Positions 1-8,996 are shown, counted from the first letter of the stretch. The stretch is DNA of 17,821 nucleotides from Cyanobacteria bacterium UBA4641 (GCA_002405805.1 DHMN01000041.1:1-17821); one strand, 5' to 3'. The notes: a model not told the origin generated them from the letters alone. Numbers and translations: made by a program.

Positions 1-1
1 A

Positions 2-553
2 ATGCCATTTGACTATGAAAAACAATCAATACCGGATGTAATATTGGTAAAACCGAAAGTATTTGGAGATAAGCGCGGATTTTTTATGGAAACATACAAA
101 AAATCAGATTTCTTCGCAAACGGAATAACTGTTGAATTTAATCAAGACAACCATTCAAAGTCAACCAAAGGAGTTCTTCGCGGATTGCATTTTCAAAAAG
201 CTCCTCATGCGCAAGCAAAGCTTGTGAGATGTTCAAAAGGCAGAATCTACGACGTAGCTGTAGATATTCGCCCAAATTCCAAGACCTTTGGTAAATACGT
301 AAAAGTCGAATTATCTGAAGAAAACAAGCACATGTTATTTATCCCTGAGGGTTTTGCCCATGGTTTTGTTGCCCTATCAGATGAGGTTGAACTTTTATAC
401 AAAGCAAGCGGAGAATATTGTCCGGAGGCTGATTGCGGTATCCTTTGGAACGACAAAGATATCAATATCGACTGGGAAATCGACTTTGAACCAATTTTGT
501 CCGACAAAGACAAAGTGCAGAAAACTTTAGCAGAACGAATCAAAGAATTATAA
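2..553 (+). CDS. rfbC: dTDP-4-dehydrorhamnose 3,5-epimerase
   Basis: This cytosolic enzyme epimerises C3 and C5 of dTDP-4-keto-6-deoxyglucose, the third step of dTDP-L-rhamnose synthesis. The 183-residue protein is full length for the RmlC cupin family. It starts with the usual motif set (PKVFGDKRGFFMETY near residues 18-32). The family's active-site positions are present at matching numbers: His63 in GLHFQ, Tyr133, and Asp170 in the LSDKD motif. Substrate-binding Arg60 and the FIPEGFAHGF cupin segment (113-122) are also visible. The ATG lies one base from the window edge, so its ribosome binding site cannot be seen and an operon partner may lie upstream. The gene is followed after 12 bases by rfbB. 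Identification is secure. Confidence 0.96.
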   Translation: MPFDYEKQSIPDVILVKPKVFGDKRGFFMETYKKSDFFANGITVEFNQDNHSKSTKGVLRGLHFQKAPHAQAKLVRCSKGRIYDVAVDIRPNSKTFGKYVKVELSEENKHMLFIPEGFAHGFVALSDEVELLYKASGEYCPEADCGILWNDKDINIDWEIDFEPILSDKDKVQKTLAERIKEL

Positions 554-565
554 GGAGAGATTATA

Positions 566-1549
566 ATGACAACAATACTAGTAACAGGTGGTGCGGGATT
601 TATCGGAAGCTGTTTTGTCAGACACGAATTAAAAAAACATCCTGACTACAAAATTATAAATTTAGATGCGCTTACATATTGCGGAAATTTAGAAAATCTT
701 GACGATGTGAAAGATAACCCAAATTATACATTTGTACACGGCAACATTTGCGACAGAAATTTAGTTAGAGATTTGGTCAAAGAATCTGACTGTCTAGTCA
801 ATTTCGCAGCAGAATCTCACGTAGATAATTCAATCAAACACCCTGAAATCTTTGTTGAAACAAATGTTCAAGGAACTTTGAATTTATTACAAGCAAGTAA
901 AGAACTTGGTGTAGAAAGATATTTGCAGGTTTCAACGGATGAAGTTTATGGAACCTTAGGTAAAACAGGATATTTTTACGAAACAACTCCGCTTGCTCCA
1001 AACAGTCCGTATTCTGCAAGTAAAGCAAGTGCCGATATGCTTGTGAGAGCTTATCATGAGACATACAACCTTCCAACACTTAACACAAGATGTTCAAACA
1101 ACTACGGACCATATCAATATCCTGAAAAACTTATTCCGTTTTTCATTTCTCAGTTGTTGAAAGGTGAAAAAGTGCCTGTGTATGGCGATGGCTTGAATGT
1201 TCGTGACTGGTTGTATGTGTATGACCATTGTGAGGCAATTGATACGGTTTTGCATAAAGGTAAAATCGGCGAAGTGTATAATATTGGCGGACACAACGAA
1301 AAAACAAACATGGAAATAACCCATTTGATACTTGATGCGATGGGTAAAGATGAATCATCTATAAAATATGTAGAAGATAGATTGGGACATGATAGACGTT
1401 ATGCGATTTCTAACGACAAAATCACCTCTGAACTAGGGTGGAAACCGTCATTGACCTTTGAAGAAGGTATAAAAATCACTATTGATTGGTATTTGAACAA
1501 CCAAGACTGGATGAAACACATTGAAGATAAGAAAGTGAGTCTTGTATAG
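566..1549 (+). CDS. rfbB: dTDP-glucose 4,6-dehydratase
   Basis: This is the second enzyme of dTDP-L-rhamnose synthesis; it converts dTDP-glucose to dTDP-4-keto-6-deoxyglucose using bound NAD. The 327-residue protein is an extended short-chain dehydrogenase. The Rossmann motif GGAGFIGS is at residues 8-15. The dehydratase triad TDE is at 124-126 (in STDEVYG), and the catalytic Tyr-x3-Lys is Tyr149/Lys153 (in SPYSASKAS). The substrate-binding segment NNYGPYQYPEKLIP lies at 178-191. A clear Shine-Dalgarno (AAGGAG, 552-557) sits 8 bases before the ATG. It lies between rfbC and rfbD in the same transcription unit, with only 2 bases to rfbD. Confidence 0.97.
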   Translation: MTTILVTGGAGFIGSCFVRHELKKHPDYKIINLDALTYCGNLENLDDVKDNPNYTFVHGNICDRNLVRDLVKESDCLVNFAAESHVDNSIKHPEIFVETNVQGTLNLLQASKELGVERYLQVSTDEVYGTLGKTGYFYETTPLAPNSPYSASKASADMLVRAYHETYNLPTLNTRCSNNYGPYQYPEKLIPFFISQLLKGEKVPVYGDGLNVRDWLYVYDHCEAIDTVLHKGKIGEVYNIGGHNEKTNMEITHLILDAMGKDESSIKYVEDRLGHDRRYAISNDKITSELGWKPSLTFEEGIKITIDWYLNNQDWMKHIEDKKVSLV

Positions 1550-1551
1550 GT

Positions 1552-2385
1552 ATGAAAAAAGTATTAGTTACAGGTGCAAATGGAATGTTAGGGCAGGACT
1601 TATGTCCATTATTAGAAAAAGAAGGATATTCTGTTACAAAAACAGATATTGATACAATGGATATTACCAATTTTAAAAATGTTAAAAGTGTAATATCTTC
1701 TAATAGTCCTGATATTGTTATACATTGTGCTGCATACACAAATGTGGATAAAGCTGAAGAAGATTTAAAAACTGCAAGACTAATAAATTCTGTCGGAACT
1801 GAAAATATTGCAAAAGTTTGTGGTGAAAAAGATATTCTCGTAGTTTATATTTCAACAGATTACGTATTTCAAGGAAATGGCAACAAACCATATTTGCCAA
1901 CTGATAAAACAAATCCTTTAAACAATTATGGATTAACAAAATTTGAGGGAGAGGAAGCTGTTAGAAGATATTGCAAAAAACATTTCATTACAAGGACAAG
2001 TTGGTTGTACGGAATACATGGTAAAAATTTTGTTGAAACAATGATTTCAATCTCAAAAAATCCTGAAGTTAAAGTCGTAAATGACCAAATTGGCTGTCCA
2101 ACATGGACAATTGAACTTTCAAAGGGAATATTGAGATTGTTGAAAACTCAAGAATATGGAACTTATCATGTTTGTGGTTCAGGGTATACCAGTTGGTATG
2201 GTTTTACCCAAGAAATATATAGACAATTAGGCTTGAATGTAAATTTAAGCCCTTGCACAACTGCAGAATTTCCAAGACCTGCAAAACGACCATCATATAG
2301 TGTTATGGAAAATTATGGAATTTGTAGAGGTTGGAAAGAGGCACTGAAAGATTATTTAGAATCAAGAAACAAGGAGTTAAAATAA
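1552..2385 (+). CDS. rfbD: dTDP-4-dehydrorhamnose reductase
   Basis: This is the last step of the pathway, the NAD(P)H-dependent reduction of dTDP-4-keto-L-rhamnose to dTDP-L-rhamnose. The 277 residues match RmlD length. The nucleotide-binding motif TGANGMLGQ is at 7-15, STDYVFQG at 101-108, and the catalytic Tyr126-x3-Lys130 lies in NNYGLTKFEGE. The start is 2 bases after the rfbB stop, so translation is probably coupled. The stop codon TAA shares one base with the rfbA ATG (TAATG). From this gene on the sequence is visibly more AT-rich than rfbC and rfbB, perhaps a recombination boundary within the operon. Confidence 0.95.
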   Translation: MKKVLVTGANGMLGQDLCPLLEKEGYSVTKTDIDTMDITNFKNVKSVISSNSPDIVIHCAAYTNVDKAEEDLKTARLINSVGTENIAKVCGEKDILVVYISTDYVFQGNGNKPYLPTDKTNPLNNYGLTKFEGEEAVRRYCKKHFITRTSWLYGIHGKNFVETMISISKNPEVKVVNDQIGCPTWTIELSKGILRLLKTQEYGTYHVCGSGYTSWYGFTQEIYRQLGLNVNLSPCTTAEFPRPAKRPSYSVMENYGICRGWKEALKDYLESRNKELK

Positions 2386-3254
2386 TGAAAGGTATTGTAC
2401 TTGCAGGTGGCAGCGGAACAAGGTTATATCCAAGCACAATTGGTATTTCAAAACAATTGTTGCCGATTTACGATAAACCAATGATTTACTATCCGATTTC
2501 TGTGTTGATGCTTGCAGGAATCAGAGAAATATTAATAATTTCGACTCCTCAAGACCTACCACACTTTCAAAAATTGTTAGGCTCTGGCGAGCAATTCGGA
2601 CTAAATTTTTCCTATAAAGAACAACCATCACCGGATGGCTTGGCTCAAGCTTTTATCTTAGGGGAAGAATTTATTGGAGATGATGCAGTTGCTTTGGTTC
2701 TAGGAGATAATATTTTTTATGGTTCGGGGTTTAGTGCAATGTTGAAAAAAGCTTCAGTTTTGGCAAAACAAGATTGTATTGCAACTGTATTTGGCTATCC
2801 GGTTAAAGACCCTGAACGATTTGGGGTCGTTGAGTTTAATTCTGAAGGTAAAGCGATAAGCCTAGAGGAAAAACCAAAAAATCCAAAATCAAATTATGCA
2901 GTAACAGGTTTGTATTTTTACGATAACAAGGTTGTGGAGTATGCAAAGGGATTAAAACCATCAGCTAGAGGGGAATTGGAAATCACAGATTTGAATAAAA
3001 TATATTTATTAAATAATAAATTAAATGTGGAAATATTTGGGCGTGGATTTGCTTGGCTTGACACTGGAACTCATAAATCATTGTTAAGAGCCGCTCAATA
3101 TGTTGAAACTATTGAAGAGAATCAGGGGATAAAGATAGCTTGTCTTGAAGAAATCGCTTATCGTATGGGATTTTTAACAAAAGAGCAAATCTGTGAAAAT
3201 GCTAAAAAATATAAGAAAAACGAATATTATTCTTATATTGCCACAGTTAAATAA
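2385..3254 (+). CDS. rfbA: glucose-1-phosphate thymidylyltransferase
   Basis: This enzyme joins dTTP and glucose-1-phosphate to give dTDP-glucose, the first committed step of the rhamnose pathway. From the chosen start it has 289 residues, the normal RmlA length. The nucleotidyltransferase signature GGSGTRLYPST is at 8-18, and the Mg-binding aspartate is in LGDNIFYG (Asp108). EKPKNPKSNYAVTGLYFYD follows in the middle of the protein. An upstream in-frame ATG at 2331 would add 18 residues inside rfbD. The 2385 ATG is preferred because AAGGAG (2371-2376) lies 8 bases before it and the protein then begins MKGIVLAGGSG as in the family. It overlaps rfbD by one base. Confidence 0.96.
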   Translation: MKGIVLAGGSGTRLYPSTIGISKQLLPIYDKPMIYYPISVLMLAGIREILIISTPQDLPHFQKLLGSGEQFGLNFSYKEQPSPDGLAQAFILGEEFIGDDAVALVLGDNIFYGSGFSAMLKKASVLAKQDCIATVFGYPVKDPERFGVVEFNSEGKAISLEEKPKNPKSNYAVTGLYFYDNKVVEYAKGLKPSARGELEITDLNKIYLLNNKLNVEIFGRGFAWLDTGTHKSLLRAAQYVETIEENQGIKIACLEEIAYRMGFLTKEQICENAKKYKKNEYYSYIATVK

Positions 3255-3313
3255 AGATGATTACAAAATTTATGAATAGGAATATACGTTAAAAAATATC
3301 TATCAATCAATCC

Positions 3314-3330
3314 AAAGTTTCATAAACTTT
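3314..3330. repeat. small perfect inverted repeat in the rfbA-exporter gap
   Basis: The 108-base gap between rfbA and the exporter gene contains AAAGTTT-CAT-AAACTTT, a 7-bp perfect inverted repeat with a 3-base spacer. It has no run of T after it, so it is not a convincing terminator. It could be a protein-binding site or an mRNA hairpin. I see nothing else in the gap except the exporter's ribosome binding site (AAGGAG, 3346-3351). Confidence 0.35.
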
Positions 3331-3362
3331 GCAAATCTACTAATTAAGGAGAAAAAGAAAAA

Positions 3363-5159
3363 ATGATTAAAACAGAAACCATAAATAAATTAAAAGAATT
3401 CTTAAAATCCCAACGCTTTATAATCAACTATAGCCGCATGTGGCCATACGTAAAACCATTTTGGTTCAGAGCATTGTGTTCAATGCTAATTTGTATTCCA
3501 ATCGGTTCGTTGGACGCAGTTATTGCACTAGCCCTAAAACCATATATGGATATAGTTATGGTGGATAAAAGTATTCAATCCCCGTGGTATATCCCTCTTG
3601 GAATTGTTGCTTTTACATCTATCCAAGGTGGTTTGAAATACCTATCAGCTTACCTTTCAACTTGGGTTGGCGGAAAAATTACAAACGGTTTGAAGTTTGA
3701 ACTATTCAAAAAACTTTTGACTTTTGAAACCTCTTTCTATGACAAAAGAAAATCCGGAGATGTCGTATTTCAGTTTAATAACCAAGCAGATAGTGCTTGT
3801 TCAGGTTTGTTAAATAATTTAAGCGTGTTTATGCAAAGAATTTTCTCATCAATTTCTTTGGTTTGCGTTTTGTTCTATAACTCTTGGCAGTTAGCTTTGA
3901 TTGCGTGCGTAGTTTTAGCTTGTGCATTTGCTCCGGTTGCTAAACTCCAAAAACGTATCAAAGATGTTATGAATAAATCAGTTGTTGCTGATGCTGCTAT
4001 TATTACCGAATACAATGAAGTCTTTGCAGGAAATAAAACAATCACTTCATACAACTTGCAAGCACATGAAACAAATAAATTCCATTGGATTTTGAATAAC
4101 ATTTTCAACTTGAAAATTAAAATGGTGCAAAAAACTCAGTGGTTGTCTCCAATGATGCACGTAATTGTATCTGTTGGTATTGCTGCTGCTATCGGTTATG
4201 GCTCACACTTGATTATGACAAAAACCATTACAAGTGGTAACTTTGTATCATTTATTACTGCTCTAATTCTGCTTTATACGCCTGTTAAAAATATCGGGAA
4301 TAACTTGAACCAAGTGCAATTCTCATTCTTTGCGATTGAAAGAATTTTTGCACTGTTGGATTCAAAACCTGTAATTAAGGATAAAGAAAATGCAGTTGAT
4401 TTATCTTCTCACCCTGAAAAGATTGAATTCCAAGATGTATGTTTTGAATACATTAAAAATACTCCGATTTTGAAACATATAAGTTTAGATATTCATAGTG
4501 GAGAAACAATCGCATTTGTCGGAAATTCCGGAGGAGGGAAATCAACAATAGTCAGCTTAATCCCAAGGTTTTATGACGTAACGTCAGGTTCAATCAAAAT
4601 AAACGGAGTAGACTTGAGAGATTATACTTTAAAATCTTTAAGACAAAATATTGCAGTGGTATTTCAGGATAATTTCTTATTCTCAGGCACAATTAAAGAA
4701 AATATTATGCTAGGGAATGAAAATGCAACTGAAGAGCAGTTAAATAAAGCAATAGAAATGGCTTATTTGGAAGATTTTATTTCTACTCTTAAAGACGGAA
4801 TAAATACTCAAATTGGAGAAAGAGGCATTAGGCTTTCAGGCGGTCAAAAACAACGTGTAGCAATCGCAAGAGCTTTTCTAAAAGATGCTCCGATTATTAT
4901 CTTGGATGAAGCAACAAGTGCATTAGATAATAAAGCTGAAGCAATTGTACAAAAAGCTATTGATAACTTGATGCAGGATAAAACGGTATTTGTAATTGCC
5001 CATAGACTTTCAACAATCCGCAATGCAGATAAAATCGTTGTGATTAACCAAGGAGAAATAGCTGAACAAGGAACACATGAAGAGCTTCTACAAATCGAAA
5101 ATGGAGCATACAAAACTCTTTATGATATGCAATTCAAAAAACAGGAAGTTGAGGCATAA
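3363..5159 (+). CDS. MsbA-like ABC exporter, fused membrane and ATPase domains
   Basis: This 598-residue half-transporter is of the type that dimerises to flip lipids, lipid-linked sugars or peptides across the inner membrane. Residues 30-330 hold about six membrane segments (roughly 35-60, 76-98, 160-178, 180-195, 266-286 and 290-308). The C-terminal ATPase has Walker A GNSGGGKST (387-395), a Q-loop glutamine (435), signature LSGGQKQR (491-498), Walker B IIILDE (511-516), a D-loop (SALD) and the switch His547. All catalytic elements are present. A good Shine-Dalgarno (AAGGAG, 3346-3351) precedes the ATG. Its position directly after the rhamnose genes suggests export of a rhamnose-containing lipid or glycan, but MsbA proper, a multidrug exporter or a polysaccharide flippase cannot be told apart from sequence. 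Confidence 0.9.
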   Translation: MIKTETINKLKEFLKSQRFIINYSRMWPYVKPFWFRALCSMLICIPIGSLDAVIALALKPYMDIVMVDKSIQSPWYIPLGIVAFTSIQGGLKYLSAYLSTWVGGKITNGLKFELFKKLLTFETSFYDKRKSGDVVFQFNNQADSACSGLLNNLSVFMQRIFSSISLVCVLFYNSWQLALIACVVLACAFAPVAKLQKRIKDVMNKSVVADAAIITEYNEVFAGNKTITSYNLQAHETNKFHWILNNIFNLKIKMVQKTQWLSPMMHVIVSVGIAAAIGYGSHLIMTKTITSGNFVSFITALILLYTPVKNIGNNLNQVQFSFFAIERIFALLDSKPVIKDKENAVDLSSHPEKIEFQDVCFEYIKNTPILKHISLDIHSGETIAFVGNSGGGKSTIVSLIPRFYDVTSGSIKINGVDLRDYTLKSLRQNIAVVFQDNFLFSGTIKENIMLGNENATEEQLNKAIEMAYLEDFISTLKDGINTQIGERGIRLSGGQKQRVAIARAFLKDAPIIILDEATSALDNKAEAIVQKAIDNLMQDKTVFVIAHRLSTIRNADKIVVINQGEIAEQGTHEELLQIENGAYKTLYDMQFKKQEVEA

Positions 5160-5161
5160 AA

Positions 5162-5623
5162 ATGGAAAAAGAATCACAAATGTTGAATAAATCATTTGGC
5201 TTGAAACTCCAAGAGCTGAGAAGAGGTCAAAAAATATCTAAACCTGAATTTGCAAAATATATAAACGTATCATTAGAAGATTTAGACAGTTACGAAAAAG
5301 GGGAAACTTTTCCTCCTGAGACTGTAATTGCAAATATTATTCAAATATTGAAAATTGAGCCAAGCGAACTTTTTGCATTTAATCAATATATTGAACAGCT
5401 AACAAATAACCAAGAGTATGCAAGAATAAAACAGTCCTTAACTCCGAGAGAATTTCAAGTACTGTGGTATATGTGCCGAGGTTATGATAATCCTGAAATA
5501 GCAGAAGTATTGGAAGTTTCAACACATACAGCCAAAGCTCATGTTGCTGCAATTTTGAGAAAGTTCGGTGTAAAAACCAGAGCTGCAGTTACATACATCG
5601 CAGGTAAGAATTATATGGTGTAG
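5162..5623 (+). CDS. regulator with XRE-type and LuxR-type HTH domains
   Basis: This 153-residue protein carries two DNA-binding domains. Residues 12-72 are a Cro/C1-type HTH (LQELRRGQKISKPEFAKYI, then a QILKIEPSELF end). Residues 93-150 are a LuxR/GerE HTH, with LTPREFQVLW, the EIAEVLEVS helix, the THTAKAHV recognition helix and a closing KFGVKTRAA. There is no receiver or autoinducer domain, so a sensory input is not obvious. The gene begins 2 bases after the exporter stop and is probably cotranscribed with it. The Shine-Dalgarno is weak (a GAGG 8 bases upstream). A second in-frame ATG at 5180 is possible. It may control the surface-polysaccharide operon, but that is inferred from position only. 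Confidence 0.85.
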   Translation: MEKESQMLNKSFGLKLQELRRGQKISKPEFAKYINVSLEDLDSYEKGETFPPETVIANIIQILKIEPSELFAFNQYIEQLTNNQEYARIKQSLTPREFQVLWYMCRGYDNPEIAEVLEVSTHTAKAHVAAILRKFGVKTRAAVTYIAGKNYMV

Positions 5624-5648
5624 GTAGGTTAAAAAGGAGAAATATTTA

Positions 5649-6965
5649 ATGAAAGTTTATGCGTTTGTTCCTGCAAAAGGGACAAGTGAGAGAATTGAAA
5701 ATAAAAATATGCAAATATTAGCAGGAGAAAGGTTATATGCTAAAGCATTAAAAACTCTTCTTAATTGTAAAGAAATAGATAAGGTTTTTCTTGATACAGA
5801 TTCAGAGTATATGTATAGTTTAGTTGATTATCTTCCAATTGAATTTATGAAACGAGACAAAACTTTAGCAACAAATAAAACTGATGGACATCAAATGTTT
5901 ATGAATGAAGTAAATTCTTATCCTGAAGCAGATATTTATGTTCAGTTACTTTGCACTTCTCCATTTATAAAATCTGATTCAATAGATAAATCTATAAGAA
6001 TTTTAAAAAATAATAAACAATATGATAGTGCAATTCTAATGAAGAAAGATAAATATTATTTTTGGAGTGAAAACCAACCAACATATGATATAAATCACAT
6101 CCCAAATAGCAAGGATTTACCTGACACAATTATTGAATCTATGGGGTTATATATTCACCGAAAAGAAAGTGCATTAAAAACAAAACGTCGTTATGGAAAT
6201 AACCCATATTTAATATTTGGCTCATTGGAAGAGCTTATTGATGTAAATAATCCAGATGATTTGGTATTTGCGGAAACATATGCAAAAGGGAAAAAATTAG
6301 AGGAAAATAAAAAATTCCAAATGATAAAACATTTGGCATCTTCCCCGTTGTTATCGGATATTTTAGATGATTTATATGAAGAAACTGGAATAATACATGG
6401 CGCAGTATTAAATGGATGGAAATCAAATCTTTCAAATTCAAAGTTGTTAGGGCGTGCAAGTACTCTCAAGTTAAGAGCATTACGTAAAGATGAAGATTTT
6501 AATGGTATATATAAAGCCTTAGAATCTTACAGGGAAATTTCGGAAAATGATGTAATTGTTGTTGAAAATGAGTTAAAAAATTATGCTTATTTTGGAGATC
6601 TAAATGCTAGATTGTCTATAAGAGCAGGTGCTTCTGGTGCTATTATAGATGGTGTAACTAGAGATTTGAAACATACCCAAAGTCTAAATTTCCCCGTATT
6701 TGCAAGAGGGTATAATGCCGCAGATGTAAGGAAACGGGCAACATTAGATTATATAAATAAACCTATAACTATCGACAATGTAAAAATTTCTCCTGGGGAT
6801 TTAATCTTTATGGATGATTGTTCAATGGTTGTTATTTATCAAAATACAGAAACTGCTGTTCTTAATAAAATTATTAGTACATTAAATAATGAAAAAAATA
6901 TAATTAATGATATTTTTACTAATGTAGATACTAAAGTTATTATTGAGACGAGAGGAGCCTTCTAA
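5649..6965 (+). CDS. CMP-sugar cytidylyltransferase fused to RraA/aldolase-like domain
   Basis: This 438-residue protein has two domains. Residues 1-215 resemble acylneuraminate/Kdo-type cytidylyltransferases, which activate acidic sugars with CTP. The N-terminal loop is VPAKGTSERIENKN (7-20), followed by FLDTDS (47-52), QLLCTSPF (99-106) and IDVNNPDDL (197-205). Residues 230-400 match the RraA/HMG-aldolase fold: YFGDLNA (314-320), then a G-x2-G and DGVTRD run (327-339) with the Arg338-Asp339 pair that binds pyruvate and metal in HMG aldolases, then PVFARG (349-354) and SPGDLIFMDD (381-390). The catalytic residues are kept, so the domain is likely an enzyme and not a bare RNase E regulator. 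The Shine-Dalgarno AAGGAG (5634-5639) is strong. The gene lies 25 bases after the regulator and 45 bases before the ATPase gene. The substrate is unknown. Confidence 0.82.
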   Translation: MKVYAFVPAKGTSERIENKNMQILAGERLYAKALKTLLNCKEIDKVFLDTDSEYMYSLVDYLPIEFMKRDKTLATNKTDGHQMFMNEVNSYPEADIYVQLLCTSPFIKSDSIDKSIRILKNNKQYDSAILMKKDKYYFWSENQPTYDINHIPNSKDLPDTIIESMGLYIHRKESALKTKRRYGNNPYLIFGSLEELIDVNNPDDLVFAETYAKGKKLEENKKFQMIKHLASSPLLSDILDDLYEETGIIHGAVLNGWKSNLSNSKLLGRASTLKLRALRKDEDFNGIYKALESYREISENDVIVVENELKNYAYFGDLNARLSIRAGASGAIIDGVTRDLKHTQSLNFPVFARGYNAADVRKRATLDYINKPITIDNVKISPGDLIFMDDCSMVVIYQNTETAVLNKIISTLNNEKNIINDIFTNVDTKVIIETRGAF

Positions 6966-7010
6966 CGCCGTATTTATGATTAATGAAACTATACAAGAAG
7001 AGGTATTGTG

Positions 7011-8996
7011 ATGGAATTAGTAGCATTATGGTTTGAAAATTATAAAATCTTTGGCAAGACAACTCTACCATTAAGTCCCAAATATCAATGTAATTTTGAT
7101 ATTGATGACGAAGATAATTTAGCTATAGATATTCAAAAAAGCAGTTATTATAATATTTTTCCTGATAATTTGAATATCATTACTATTGTTGGTAAAAATG
7201 GAATGGGAAAAACTACAATTCTCAATATAATTCGTTCGATTTTAAACAGTAATGATAAGAATGACACTCCTAAAAAATATTGTATGATATTTTATAATGG
7301 AAATGAGTTTATCTATAAAAAATCTAAGAATATAAAAATCAAAATCAATTGCAAACCTTCTTCTTCTCGAGAGTGGGATTATACTTTTAAAGATGGTTAC
7401 CATGTCGAAACCTGTAAATGTCTTACGTTTAAACCATATATGGAACAAGATTTTCCTTTAGAACATTCAATGTTTTATAACTCTTATGATAATGAATTAA
7501 AGATTCAAGACCAAATTAATAATTATTTTGTTTATGACCGATTAGATGAAAATGTGGTAGCATTTTCTATTGGTCGAACGATAAATAATTTTAAGAAAAT
7601 TGATTTTTTTAAAGAGACAAAGAATATCAATTTTGATGAGTTTGGTTGGGAATTTAACATAAAAGATTGCTATGAACACATTGTAAATAGATTGAGAAAA
7701 CAATTAAGAGATGGAATTAATAATAAATTTCCAATGACATTCCCAATTGTTTTATTTAATAACAACAAACTTATAGAGTATTATGAATTAATAAATAAGA
7801 TAGCCCCATTTAAAGATGATAAATATGATTGGGATAATGGGAAAATAGATATTAGCCAAGTTTTAAAGGACATAATTTTTTTCGCAGGAATTTGTGAATT
7901 TGGATTTTATCTATCAAAAATAGAAGACAAACGTAATATTTCAATTAATAATCTTAGTTTTAATGAAAATATCCCAAAAATTGAAAATATTTTAGATGCA
8001 GTTTTAAAAGAGCAAGAAAGACTGAAAACACCAACAGATTTTTTGAATACATTAATTTCTACGTTGGGTGGGAAAAATAGATGGGCATTATTTAAGTCAT
8101 ATAATAGTTTTAATGAAAACCCCTTCTTAAAAAATATAATACAACTAAAAGATACACTATCAAATAATTGCAGTATCCAATTACTAGAAGATTATTTTGA
8201 TAGAGATAAATGGATATTTAAACTTAAACCAGATTATCGTTTAGGTTTGAATCAGTTCATAAACACAGATAACTATAATGAACAAATAGATAATTTTTCA
8301 GCAATATATTTACATAAATATAAGGGTATTACGGAAAATGATGCAATTGAAACTATTTGTGAATTGTTTCCTGATGATTTTATCCAAAAATATTTTAATA
8401 TAAATTTATATAAGAAAAAGCCAGAACACTCCATAACTTTTAAAGATTTAAGTACAGGAGAGCAAAGAATTCTAAAATTCTTTGCAGATATTCTATATTG
8501 CAATCCTCGAGATGTATATTTATTAGATGAAATGGACATTAGTTGGCATCCGGAATGGCAAAGAGAATTGATTAACTTACTAATAAAGATAATGAAACTC
8601 GACAAATTTAAAAACAATAAAATAAATATAATTATAACTACGCATTCTCCTATAATTTTGTCTGATATGCCCAAAGAAAACGTTATACAGTTGGAATACG
8701 ATAAAAATACTAATAAAACTATAGTTTCTGAAAGCTCAATTGGAACTTTTGGAGCTAATATACATACTATCTTAGCAAAGCCCATTTTCATGGATAGTAC
8801 AATTGGGAGTTTCGCGCAAAAACAAATTCAAAATATTGCAAAGATTCTATCTTCAAATGATAAAAAAGATGATTATGAATATGTTAGAAAATTTATTAAA
8901 TTGCTTGATGATGAAAATATCTACAAAAAGATATTAAAAGCACAATTAGAAATAAAAGAATGGGGAATTTACAATGATAAAAATTGTGAATTATGA
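7011..8996 (+). CDS. AAA/ABC-type ATPase, PtuA-like (putative Septu defence)
   Basis: This 661-residue ATPase is of the SMC/RecF-like class common in anti-phage systems. Walker A is GKNGMGKT (61-68). A long variable insert follows. The signature is LSTGEQRIL (480-488), Walker B DVYLLDEMD (501-509) and the switch IITTHS with His545. The tail GTFGANIHTILAKPIF, followed by an IGSFAQKQI segment, is typical of defence-associated ATPases of the PtuA/retron-ATPase kind. GTG at 7008 and ATG at 7011 are adjacent. The ATG is chosen because AAGAGG (6998-7003) sits 7 bases before it. The gene overlaps the HNH nuclease gene by 23 bases, so the two are translated together. It is strongly AT-rich, suggesting transfer. 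The ATPase call is sure; assignment to Septu comes from the pairing. It could belong to a related ATPase-HNH system. Confidence 0.85.
   Translation: MELVALWFENYKIFGKTTLPLSPKYQCNFDIDDEDNLAIDIQKSSYYNIFPDNLNIITIVGKNGMGKTTILNIIRSILNSNDKNDTPKKYCMIFYNGNEFIYKKSKNIKIKINCKPSSSREWDYTFKDGYHVETCKCLTFKPYMEQDFPLEHSMFYNSYDNELKIQDQINNYFVYDRLDENVVAFSIGRTINNFKKIDFFKETKNINFDEFGWEFNIKDCYEHIVNRLRKQLRDGINNKFPMTFPIVLFNNNKLIEYYELINKIAPFKDDKYDWDNGKIDISQVLKDIIFFAGICEFGFYLSKIEDKRNISINNLSFNENIPKIENILDAVLKEQERLKTPTDFLNTLISTLGGKNRWALFKSYNSFNENPFLKNIIQLKDTLSNNCSIQLLEDYFDRDKWIFKLKPDYRLGLNQFINTDNYNEQIDNFSAIYLHKYKGITENDAIETICELFPDDFIQKYFNINLYKKKPEHSITFKDLSTGEQRILKFFADILYCNPRDVYLLDEMDISWHPEWQRELINLLIKIMKLDKFKNNKINIIITTHSPIILSDMPKENVIQLEYDKNTNKTIVSESSIGTFGANIHTILAKPIFMDSTIGSFAQKQIQNIAKILSSNDKKDDYEYVRKFIKLLDDENIYKKILKAQLEIKEWGIYNDKNCEL

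Noticed and set aside
8273..8791. 172-codon minus-strand frame within the ATPase gene
   Set aside because: It is antisense to the conserved signature and Walker B region, and its hydrophobic make-up follows from the complementary codons.
7011..8996. RecF or SMC housekeeping ATPase
   Set aside because: Length, the STGEQ signature with GTFGANIH tail, and overlap with an HNH gene fit defence-type ATPases better.
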